A stretch of 64,000 bases of DNA, taken from NCBI RefSeq assembly GCF_003573695.1, contig NC_039361.1:101682279-101746278 (forward strand). Reading direction: 5' to 3'. Below the pieces are notes generated by a model that was given only the letters and a program-made list of their open reading frames with translations, searched no databases and was not told the DNA's origin. Origin of the DNA: Papaver somniferum. Lineage: Eukaryota > Streptophyta > Magnoliopsida > Ranunculales > Papaveraceae. Made by a program: the position numbers and the translations under genes. The first letter of the stretch is position 1, and every line of letters begins with the position of its first letter. Shown here in pieces: positions 35,640 to 46,479 of the stretch.

Positions 35640-36654
35640 GGAAGGATATATTCTAAATTAGAAGGAAACAAGGTGGATATATATTCCCGTAAGATATTCT
35701 TGGGATTTTTCTTTATCTTTGAACGGTTTGCTTGAGGCTATAGCGCGTTCAACGTCTTCTGAGATTAGTATTCACGTTTTTGGAGTGATTGAGCTGCAGA
35801 TTAAGCGTGCTAAGAAAGAAAAAGGAAATCATTCCCATAAATGGCGGAGAATTAATGAGTATGATTCTCAGATTAATTAGAGAGATATGGAGGTGTTGGG
35901 GGTGAATATATAGGCTTCACGAGAGTTAAAGAAGGTCAAGGGAGATGTCAGAGAAGTTTTGGAGAGAACAAAGCTAAGAATTGAGAGTTGCAGAGCTTTT
36001 TTTCACCGGCAGTAAGAACTTCAAGAACACGAAGAACAGACTGCTAAAAACAATCGTTTTTCAACAGTAGCTGTAACACGTTATTTGCAACGTTTATATT
36101 CAAACTGAAACTCTTTCTTTGTAACTGGGATTCTGTAACTGCAACACTTCGATTTTCGTTATTTAAGTCTTTTTCATCATTTGTAAACACTTTTGAGCCA
36201 TGAATACATATTTTGAGTGTTTTTCCAACATGAGGAGCTAAACTCCACTGATGAGGCGACAAAGGAAGCTATTTTCCAAATAAAAAAGTGGTATATCTTA
36301 TTTATTTAGTTTGTGCAATTCTTTTATGATTATTTGTTGTGGTTAAAACATTGATTTAATGATTTTTGTTTAGCAATTTTTATTTTTATTTCTATTAACT
36401 ATATATGCTTAGTTTAGGGTTTTTTATATCCCATGCTTTCGATTTACAATTGTTATTCTGAAAATCTACTTGTTGCAATATTTTATAATCACTTTGAAAA
36501 TTTGTAAATAGTGAAATCTTAGCGTCAATATTATTTTAATCCCGATATCATCGTTCTTTAGGTTTTGCTATTTTTAGTTTTAAAAATTAGGTCTAGAATC
36601 AAAATTTACAAGTCTGAGCACTGAAATTTTCTTACCACTATCACAACCACATCA
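35640..36654 (+). repeat. 5'-truncated LTR of the Athila-like family (copy C right piece)
   Basis: Parallels the later part of 33334-35009 (GAGGCGACAAAGGAAGCTAT block, TATTTTATAATCA block) and ends ATCACAACCACATCA at 36654. The first part is missing, so the start is approximate. Confidence 0.7.
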
Positions 36655-36685
36655 TTTTTTTGCCCTCGCGGACTTATCTTAATTT
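36655..36685 (+). other. Degenerate primer-binding site of copy C
   Basis: TTTTTTGCCCTCGCGGAC aligns with the TGGCGCC...GCGGA site of element A with substitutions and a deletion. It marks this LTR as a 5' LTR. Confidence 0.5.
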
Positions 36686-37013
36686 AGAGTTTTAAATTTT
36701 TATTCTCATTTTTAATATTATTTTATTCTACGTTTTTTTTTTGTATATCTTTTTGCTACAGGTTTGGAATTTGGATCGAAAAGAAATTAAGCCAAAGATT
36801 TTGGTGAATAAAAACTTGGGGCTAATGTTAAAGCTAAAAGAACGGAGAAAAAGACGAAGATTTTTTTTTTACTTTTTTAGATTTTTTTTTTTTAGAAACT
36901 ATACTAGGAAATCTTATATATTTTTTTTGACTTTTGGAATTTGGACTTTATTATTTTAAAACTGTAATGAAGTATAAAATTTGAATATAAACTGCAACAG
37001 AGAAAAACGACAG

Positions 37014-37110
37014 TTAGGAATCTTACAATAATATCTCGGGTTCGCACACTAACATAGGAATCGGTGGACCGAGTCGACTTCAACGGTTCATCCCCCATCT
37101 GGAACAAAAG
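37014..37110 (+). other. GC-rich leader box of copy C
   Basis: CTCGGGTTCGCACACTAACA and GGTGGACCGAGTCGACTTCA blocks correspond to the leader boxes of A and D. It ends AAAAG|GTAAGAAT at the predicted donor. Confidence 0.6.
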
Positions 37111-37741
37111 GTAAGAATTCTAACCACTCACGAATCCCCTGTCAGTGGGTTTACTGGATGCCTTTCTATGCATATATGTTGAGGTTCTGAAAACAGTTCT
37201 AATTTCTAGTAAAGGGCAATGATTTGCTATATAAGATAAGGAATCGGATTTCATCATTGTTTCCCTCTTGCCCGCTTCGGATTTCATCATTGTTTCCCAA
37301 ACGCGAACCTAAGCCTTTAAATATTGACTAAAACGAGATCGATAGGGTGGAGAGCTTGTAAGAAAGTCATAAAGAATTTTAAGTATTGGTTACTTTGTTA
37401 GCTTGACTCAAAGAACATGAAGATTATTGTAAGTCGATAAGAGACGCCTTGTTACCCGAGGAAATATTGTCAAAGAAGCAGGGTTATTCAAGCTCCTTAA
37501 ATCTTATCCCGCTTCTCTACAACTTAATTTAATTCAGATCAGGTTTTCTAAAATAGTAACTGGTTGCATTTTGGGAGAGTAGAAGTTGTCTAGAAACAAT
37601 CTATGTGGAACCATCATGCTAGTTTTTGCTAAATTTAATAGGTTTGAATTGGTTTGATTCGTCCTTGCTTGTGTTTGCTTAATGCTTCCCTTCCAATTAG
37701 GATATTTCTTTTTAGTTTTTCTAGTGTATCCGCGGGTGTAG
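37111..37741 (+). other. Predicted leader intron of copy C
   Basis: Donor GTAAGAAT at 37111 and acceptor GCGGGTGTAG ending at 37741, matching the positions in A and D. It is 631 bases and contains no open frame. Confidence 0.45.
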
Positions 37742-38100
37742 TTAGAGAGCGGGCTTGGAAAAGAGACACTCTAGGCCGTTTAATAAATAAAAAGCCTAGT
37801 AGTTCTTCTTATGGAAACAGGAAACTCGAAGACTCTTCTTTTGAGAGCCCTGTTTTTGGAAATTTCAGCTTTGAAAATTTGTCTCTTAGTAAGGGAAGTA
37901 CCCATAGTACTTCGACTGTGCCAGCGATGACAACTTTGAAAGATTTTATGTACCCAACTAGGTCCAACCGACCATCGTGCATTAAATTTCCTGCCACTAG
38001 GGCTAATTATGAGTTGAAATATGGTACTATTCAGATGATTCTTTTATTCGTATGGAAAGATGATGAAAACCCTTACTTTCATCTAGGGGGATTTTGAATA
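37742..38100 (+). pseudogene. Athila-type gag, N-terminal fragment
   Basis: The open frame contains TLKDFMYPTRSNRPSCIKFP, then NYELKYGTIQM and ENPYFHL, the hallmark start of Athila/Tat-group gag proteins. The first Met of this block is at 37927. Sequence before it (SFESPVFGNFSFENLSL) is in the same frame. The frame ends at 38097 where VREFEEVC-like sequence is expected, and the following 38100-38460 is degenerate with stops. This copy shows that the family sharing LTR and leader with A and D has, or had, gag-encoding members. Confidence 0.75.
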
Positions 38101-38481
38101 AATTTGTGGAACAATTTAGATATCCTGCTTTGCTACTAGATGAAGGGTTGGACGACCAAACAAGGATATGTAGCTTGTTTTCTAGAATTCTCTCCTATGA
38201 AATGTAAAAAGAGTAACGGTTGGTCTGCAAAAAATTATTTCAGCTAAAAAATGCGTTCATCAGTAAAAAAAGTTCATGATATATGTGGCTAGATGCTCTG
38301 ATGGTAACTTTTCATTTTATAAAGTACTCAAAGAAGTTTTCTGAGTAAGGGTGTTGTAAGTAGCTCAACTGTAGATCCTCTAACCACTTTCTGCAATAGT
38401 GTTAATTCTTCAGAAATGAGGAAGTGGGAAATTGGGAGTTGAATATCTTGAAGAGAAGGTACTAAAGATATCTAAGATAAT

Positions 38482-40358
38482 TGAAAAAGCGGGGTTCTAA
38501 CAACCACACCCAATATTTCGATTAGCAATCTTTATGGACAAACTCGAATATACTTTTAAGAGAATCAACTAGACAATCAGACTCAATCTTAATAAAAAAG
38601 TATATCAAGGAGTTAATATCTCTTTCTCTTGATTTGATCTATACTCAAGAAAATAGAAATATGCGAGTCTTTATCAAATACAAGAGAGATATAAACTTGG
38701 ATGATACCAAAGACCAATATCCAAGGATCAATCAATTTCCAATCAACAACCAAAGGTTGGATTTCACAATTGATCAATACAACGCACAACCTGTGATATT
38801 TCAATTATATAACAAAATATAATGTGGAATAGAAATAACACAGACACCAGAAATTTTATTCACGAGGGAACCGCAAATGCAGAAAAACCCCGACACCTAG
38901 TCCAGATTGAAAACCACACTGTATTAAGCCTCTACAGACACTAGTCTACTACAAACTAACTTCGGTCTGGACTGTAGTTGAACCCTAATCAATATCACAT
39001 TGATTCAAGGTATAGTTACGCTCCTTACGTCTCTGATCCCAGCAGGATAATACACACTTGATTCCCTTAGATGATCTCACCCACAACCAAGAGTTTCTAC
39101 GACCCAAAGTCGAAGACTTTAATAAATAAATCTGTATCACACAGAAAAGTCTACGATAATAGATAAATCTGTCTCCCACAGATAAACCTACGAGTTTGTT
39201 CCGTCTTTTGATAAAAATCAAGGTGAACAGTCCGAAGAACAACCTAGTATTATCAATCACCTCACAATAATCTAAATTGTATGGTAGCGAAACTAGATAA
39301 TGCAGAATCACAAACGATGAGACGAAGATGTTTGTGATTTCTTTTTATCTTGCCCTATCAGAAATATAATCTCAAGTCAATTATTCAATTGAACTCGTAC
39401 GATAGAAAATGGCAAGATCAGATCGCTCAATTACAAGAGAAGTAGTTTTGTCTGGCTTCACAATCCCAATGAAGTCTTTAAGTCGTTAACCGACAGGGTC
39501 TCAAGAAGAAACCTACTGTTAAAGGAGAATCGACTCTAGCAAACCAACTAGTATCACACAGGATGTATGGGGATTAGTTTTTCCAGTTACTAGACGTCTC
39601 CCTTACATAGTTTTCAAATCAGGGTTTGCAATCTAAGTTACCTTGGTAACAAAGCATTCAATATTCACCGTTAGATGAAAAACCTGATTTATCCAAGCTA
39701 ATATCTTTTCAACCGTTAGATCAAAACTTAGCTTTCACACACAAATGAAATGTATTTCATTTAGGTTTGAGTAACCGTACCTAAACGTGTTCATTGGGTT
39801 GGTTCACAAATAGTTAACCAATGGTTAGCCATATGAACACTGTCATATTAACCGTTTTCATCTTTCTCATAACAGTTCAAATGACTCATAAGAACTAGTT
39901 GAAGAGTTGTTAAATTGCTTACATATTTATACATAGACACAATTGAAACAAAATCGGTTTGATTCACTTGAATCAATTCATGAACAATATAGCCACGGTT
40001 TGCAAAGATTGCATTCCTTATTGATTTATTGTTTAAGTTCATGAACTTCCGATTTGAGAAATATAACCAGCTTAGGTACGCGTAGTAGGAGATAGAGTAG
40101 ATATACTTTTGAATGACAGATGAGTTCAAGTCTCCACATACCTTTTGGTCGGATGAAGTTCCACTGGTTCCTTGAGTAGTTCTTCGTCTTCGTAATATAA
40201 TCGCCATGGAGTCTGGAGATCAACTATACTTAACTATCCTAGACCGAGACTTAGTCATAAGTAAAATAGAAATTAAGACATATAATTTTGATCACTAACA
40301 TTGACAAACATGCTTGAGATATCAACGCATGCGAGTTCGACCGAGCAATGCTCTAACA
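38482..40358 (-). repeat. Sirevirus LTR (minus), first arm of an inverted pair
   Basis: Plus-strand ends TGAAAAAGCGGGG and ...GAGCAATGCTCTAACA, 1877 bases, shorter than M1's LTR by internal deletion around 40075. It is followed by a purine tract (40359-40372) and about 380 bases of 3' interior with ACTCCCCCTTA motifs (40673, 40713, 40743), so it is a 3' LTR. The rest of its element is missing. Confidence 0.8.
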
Positions 40359-40754
40359 ATCTCCTCCTTTGTCAATTTTAGTGACAAAACTATCAATACA
40401 TATGGATTACAAAATGGATAAAACTTTGTAGCTTCTCGTCCACATGCTTGATCTCCTTGGTGCTTCAACATTACTCGAAAACTTCGTCTTTTCAAAGTAC
40501 TCCCATGATTCCATAGATGTCAATTCAGCATCATAGTTGTTGAAGTTCCATAGCCATAACAATGAGAAAACAAAAGCTTCTAATCATTGTTATTCAGTGT
40601 CATAGTATTATTACACAGTATCAAAGTTCTTATATCACATCTTCGACAACAATACTATGGTGATATGTATCACTCCCCCTTAGTCAATACTTTCGTCTCA
40701 ACATGTAAACCACTCCCCCTTACATAATGACCCGAAAACCACTCCCCCTTACGA

Positions 40755-43051
40755 AGACGAGGAACTAGTCAAGGAACCAGTGGAACTTCATCCGACCAAA
40801 AGGTACGTGGAGACTTGAACTCATCAGTTACTCAAAAGTGTATCTAATTTATCTCCTACTCTTGAGACAAAAGTCGTATAAGTATGATAGTTTTCATACA
40901 TACACATTTGCTATTTCGAGACGAGTTTACTCCCCTATCTTTTTCTCGAAATATGTGTTGGGAAGTTTTTGCTTTAACCATTTTCATCTTTACCCGTGAC
41001 GAAAGTCATGATGACATATCAATCTTGAAAATAGCTTTGATGACGATAGTCGATTTGTTTTGTCTAACGACTATTATAACATTATAGAAGAATGTTTCAA
41101 TGATTGAAATGTGGAGTTGATATTATATAACCAACTATGGATATAAGCATATATAGTGTGTTCGCACATTAGTGTATAAATCCATGTGCCAGAAACCAAG
41201 TGTGTGCATATGTGTGCATACGGTATTGGTAAAGGAGACAGGTTGGGTACGCGTACTGGCGGAAATTTTTCTCCCAGAAAATTCTGCTGAGTTTGGAGTT
41301 TACGAACTCATAAACCAGTCACCTTAGGTACGTGTACCCGTATGCGTACTGGCGGAACTTTTCTACCCGAAAAATTCTGCTGAATTTGGAAACTCAAATC
41401 TGGTAGTTAAGGTATGCATACCCGTACGCGTATCCAAGATGGTTATTTTTAAAATCGGTAGTTCATGAACTTAAACAATAAATTATAAGGAATGCAATCT
41501 TTGCAAACCGTGCCTATATTGTTCATGAATTGATTCAAATGAATCAAATCGATTTTGTTTCAATTTTTTCTATACATAAAGACCTAAGCAATTGAACAAT
41601 TCTTCAACTAGTTCTTTTGAAGTCATTTGAACTAGTTGTGAAGAAGATGAATACGGTTAATATGAAAGTGCTCATATGGCTAACCATTGGTTAACTATTT
41701 GTGAACCAACTAAGTGTACACATTTAGGTACGGTTACTCAAACCTAAATAAAATACATTTCATTTGTGTGTCACAATCTAAGTTTCGATCTAACGGTTGA
41801 AATATATTAGTTTGGTTGAATCAGGTTTTTCATCTAACGGTGAATATTGGATACTTTGTTACTAAGCTAACATTGATTGCAAACCCTGATTTGAAAACCA
41901 TAGAAAGGAGAACTCTAGCAACTGGAAAAACTAATCCCCACACCTCCTGTGTGATACTTATTGGAATAGCTAGAGTCAATTCTCCTTTAACCTTAGGTTT
42001 CTTCTCGAGACCCTGTAGGTTAGTGACTTAAAGACTTCATTGTGATTGTGAAGCCAGATGAAACTGCTTCTCTTGTAGTTGAGCGTTCTGATCTTGCTAT
42101 TTTCTATCGTACGAGTTCAATTGAAAGATTGACTTGAGATTATATCTCCGATAGGGAAAGATAAAAAGAAATCACAAACATCTTCGTCTCATCGTTTGTG
42201 ATTCCGCAATATCTTGTTTATCTAACATACGATTAAGATTATTGTGAGGTGATTGATAATTCTAGGATATTTTCGGGAATATAAGTCCGGGTTATCGATT
42301 GGTTCATGTTCACATTGATTTTATAAAAAGACGGAACAAAACTCTTGGGTTTATCTGTGGGAGATAGATTTATCTATTATTGTAGACTTTTCTGTGTGAT
42401 ACAGATTTGTTTATTCAACTCTTCGACTTTGGGTCATAGCATCTCTTGGTTGTGGGTGAGATCATCTAAGGGAATCAAGTACGTAGTATCCTGCTGAGAT
42501 CAGCGACGTAAGGAGCGCAACTGTACCTTGAATCAGTGTGAGATTGATTAGGGTTCAACTACAGTCCAGACCGAAGTTAGTTTGTAGTAGGCTAGTGTCT
42601 GTAGCGGCTTAACACGGTGTGGTGTTCAATCTGGACTAAGTCCCGGGGGTTTTCCGCGTTTGCGGTTTCCTCGTTAACAAAACTTCTGGTGTCTGTATTA
42701 TTTCTATTCCTCATTGTATTTTGTTATATAATTAAAACATCACAGGTTGTGCGTTGTATCGGTTAATTGTGGAATCCAACCTTTGGTTGTTGATTGGAAA
42801 TTGATTGATCCTTGGATATTGGTCTTTGGTACCATCCAGGTTTATATCTCTTGTATTTGATAAAGACTCACTGATTTTTATTTGTTTGAGTATAGATCAA
42901 ATCAATAGATAGCGATATTAACTCCTTGATATACTTTTTATTAAGATTGAGTCTGAATTTCTAGTTAATTCTCTTAAAAGTATATTCGAGTTAGTCCATA
43001 CAGATTGCTAATCGAAATATTGGGTGAGGTTGTTAGACCCCCGCATTTTCA
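40755..43051 (+). repeat. Sirevirus LTR (plus), second arm of an inverted pair
   Basis: Reverse-complement relative of 38482-40194. It starts within the LTR (about 165 bases missing) and ends ...CCCCGCATTTTCA at 43051. ATTGGTAT follows, the first bases of a tRNA-Met site, but the sequence then turns into another LTR. It contains GTACGCGTAC-type palindromes (41247-41434). Confidence 0.8.
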
Positions 43052-45267
43052 ATTGGTATTGTTATTCATTGCATATCTTTTGAACTACTAATATGTGCGA
43101 TTAGTATAACCGCTCATGACTTGTTTATGTTCTTGGTAAAACTATTCACAAAGACCTGACTTTTGTATTGGTATGACTTTTATTAGTGAAACCGATCTTA
43201 AGTAATCACCTGAGATGGTATGATCGATTTAGTATTATTGGTATGACCAACTCTAGGCAAAAGGGAACCAATCCTAGTAAGAGGTGCAACCGATCACAAG
43301 AGGGTAATTGATCCTTGTATGAGGTGCAACACGTTTTTAGGCAAAGGGGAACCAATCCTATGGACATGTGCAACAAGTACAAGTTAGATACCACATATAT
43401 GTGGGATCCGATCCTAGTACCTAGTCAACCGAATTTTTGGAAATCTAGTGTGACTAAATCCAGTATCCACATGGAGGTAGAACCAAAACTTTTTTTGGTA
43501 GAACCGTGAAACCCATGTTTGGTGATTGAGTGTTTTTGATCAATCACGTAGTTCTTGAAAGTCAGGTGAACTAATTCTAAACTTATTTGTGGAAAATCGG
43601 TTTCAAGATTGTAAGTATGAAAGAGGACTTACAAAGTAAAGATTTCGACATACTTTGAACATGTGCAGTAACGCTTATCTTTAATTGTTCAAAGGTATTC
43701 CTTAATAGCTAAAGGAAAATCCCGGATTGAAAAATAAGTTGAGAATCTTTTAGTTAAGGTTTTTAATTTTATTCTTGGAAAAATGAAAATTAGTAATGTG
43801 CATTTACTAGTTGGAGATTTTCCAAGAGATTTTCGGTCAATGTTTGGACAAAGTATTTCCAGGAATTATGGAAACAGAATTTGGAATATAGTCTTGAGAA
43901 TATTTTCAGTTTTTGAAATTCATTGGTGTCCAAACTTCCTTATCTATAAATACTAAGTTTGCATTTCAAGCAAACTAATCCTTAGAGCCAGCAAAACTAC
44001 CTCAGTTTTGTAGTTACTGGTGGAGCCGCCTATTCGGAGAGAAAAGTAACATAATTAGGTGAAATCTCTTACGACCGCTCGGTTTAAAGACTTCTTTGGG
44101 ATTGAGAAGCTCTATTAGTATCGTTGGTGGGAAACTAGATAATTGCGGTTTATCTTTTATTTTCGATTGATTTGATTGACTAATGGTGGTTGAACTTTGA
44201 TTGCACCTAGTTTTTATGCTTGAGAATCTTCTCTTCTGATATAAGATTCACTCAAACTAGATCGAAGTTTCGACGGGGATCTTTAGACTATTTGTAGTTC
44301 TAAAGACATCCTGTGATAATCCATTGTTAACAGACTCCGTTCTGTGCGTGATTGATCACAAGAGGTTCAAGTTGATTGTGTGCAGGTGTTTATTGAAGAT
44401 CTAAGAAGATTTGAAGACAAAGAAGACTTTGAGGACTTCTGATTTGGGTTCATAATCTTTAGTGTGCACAATACTTGTTTCGGTTAAAGAGGATCCAACT
44501 ATAATCGGTTTAGCCTTGTGGTAGATTGGATTGATTAGTTGTGTAGATCGGCATCAGTATAATTCTTTGTGATTCAAAGTATTAATTGCAAAATATTTAA
44601 CAATTACTTTGGTAGTTGTTGTTAGATAGATCTAAGAACCTGACAAAGGAGTTTATTGAGATAAATAGAAGATCTTTTTGTCGAACTCACATCACTTGGT
44701 TGAAAAGAGTTGATACCAAACAGATTTTTTGTTCCTTTACTGTTTGGAATACGAACCAAAGGAATTGTTCCAAGTACGTGACTTATTACAGGTCGGAGGC
44801 GTGGGAATACGGACGAAACTAGATGAACTATAGGTTTAGTTTCTTGGTCTCAACTATACGAAGTTGGTTTGATTTTGTATAGCGTCTTAATCCTGAGAGT
44901 ATTCAATTCTGTACTAGGTCCCTGGGTTTTTCTGCATTTGCGGTTTCCTCGTTAACAAAATCTTGCCGTGTCATTTACTTTTATTTTCCACAGTTATAAT
45001 TGTTGTTATTATAACTTAAAGTAAATTACACAAACGTTAATTCCTATTTAGTAATCCTATTGTGTTTGGTTAAGTCCGAACCTATTATCAAGTAAACATT
45101 CTTCGTTGTTGTATTGTCTTGATCTCGTATCCATAGACGATCACACGAAGTGTGAACCGATTTGTTGTACTGTCTCGAATCAGTCCATAGACAATCACTT
45201 TCGGAGAAAGGACTAATAGGTGGAAAAGTTTTAGATTGAGGTATATTTGGGTACCCTCGTCTTTTCA
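43052..45267 (+). repeat. 5' LTR of M2, missing its first 540 bases
   Basis: Parallel to 47019-49220. Ends ...CCCTCGTCTTTTCA at 45267. No primer-binding site follows. The left junction is directly on the LTR of another element. Confidence 0.8.
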
Positions 45268-46479
45268 AACTATTGTCATCTTGCTTTATTGTTTGATATC
45301 AATCGTTTAGGCTTACAAAATTTCGGTGCAATTGCGGTTCTTTAATGTCTATGTTGTTTCAATTGCTTCCGGTTGAGGTGAATAATTATCCAAGTTGATT
45401 TATTTGGTTTGTATGAATTTTTTATGGCTTAGTTAGACTTATCAAAGTGGATGTGAATAATTATTATTTATTTATATGTTGTTTCAATACTATACTAATC
45501 TAATATGTTAGAAATTACACAAAGCTTTTGGTTACACAAAGCTTTTAGTTTCAATTGCTTTCGGTTGAGGTGAATTGTTTTCGGGATGAATTTTTTAGTC
45601 CAATTTGATTCCGGATAAGAGAAACTAAGTTAATTATAATCTTAGTTAGACTTATCAAAGTGGGGGTTACGGTTATTCAAGTCTAATCGAATGCCTTAAC
45701 AAGAAATGCTAGTTAACTAACCTAGTACTTGTCTTGTTTCAAAGTTAAAGATGTAAGTTATATGGATAATTAGAACATGATGAGAAAAATAGAGTTATCT
45801 TTAGTTTGGTCTTATCGAACAAGCGATTGTATTTGTATAATCGGTTGAGCAAAGGAACTAATGTGCTTAGTCTATTTTTGGTTTGCTAAAATATTAGGGA
45901 AAATTGCTTCGGGCAATTGTTTCCTTGGTGACATATCACAAAAAAATTACTTTATAGTTTTGATTTTGATATTGGTTATTAAAAATGGTGTGTGGAACTC
46001 TCGTGCTTAACTCTATAGGTTGCAAGTCTATTGAGATTTGTAAGATCCTTTCAGTTTGTCCTTTATTTTTTCTTTTCTTTGTCATTCTGTGACAAAAAGG
46101 GGGAGAAATATATGGAGTAAACAAGTGATACTGGTATTGATTTATATTGATTGGTATCACTAAGAGAAAGGACATTGGTACATCTAACGAAAGAGTAAAA
46201 GCATAGACTAAGGGGGAGTAGCATATCATATGATACTTGTAGTTATATGGACTACAAAGGAATAACAAAGACGTGCGGATTGAAAATATACCTATCTTAC
46301 CTTTAGGAGGAGTATTAGCTTTGTTATTATAATGTCAACAACGGCATTTATGGATTGAATGTATACAGGATTTTTTTGTTGTTGAATTCGGGAATCCAGC
46401 GTATGTGTAATGAATTCTTGTAATTTGTTTATCCATATTGTGTAAGAGTTTTTTCACTAAAATTAACAAAGAGGGAGAT
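45268..46479 (+). other. Interior of M2 with multiple polypurine tracts
   Basis: Noncoding, AT-rich. Contains ACAAAAAGGGGGAGAAATAT (46092-46111), CTAAGGGGGAGTAGC (46208-46222) and the terminal AACAAAGAGGGAGAT (46465-46479). Repeated purine tracts of this kind are characteristic of Sireviruses. The whole gag-pol is absent. Confidence 0.7.

Noticed and set aside
44616..44822. 68-codon ORF recurring at 48563-48769, at first sight a conserved small protein
   Set aside because: Both lie at the same position inside the paired LTRs of M2, so the repetition comes from LTR duplication; several codons differ and no start context or domain supports a gene.
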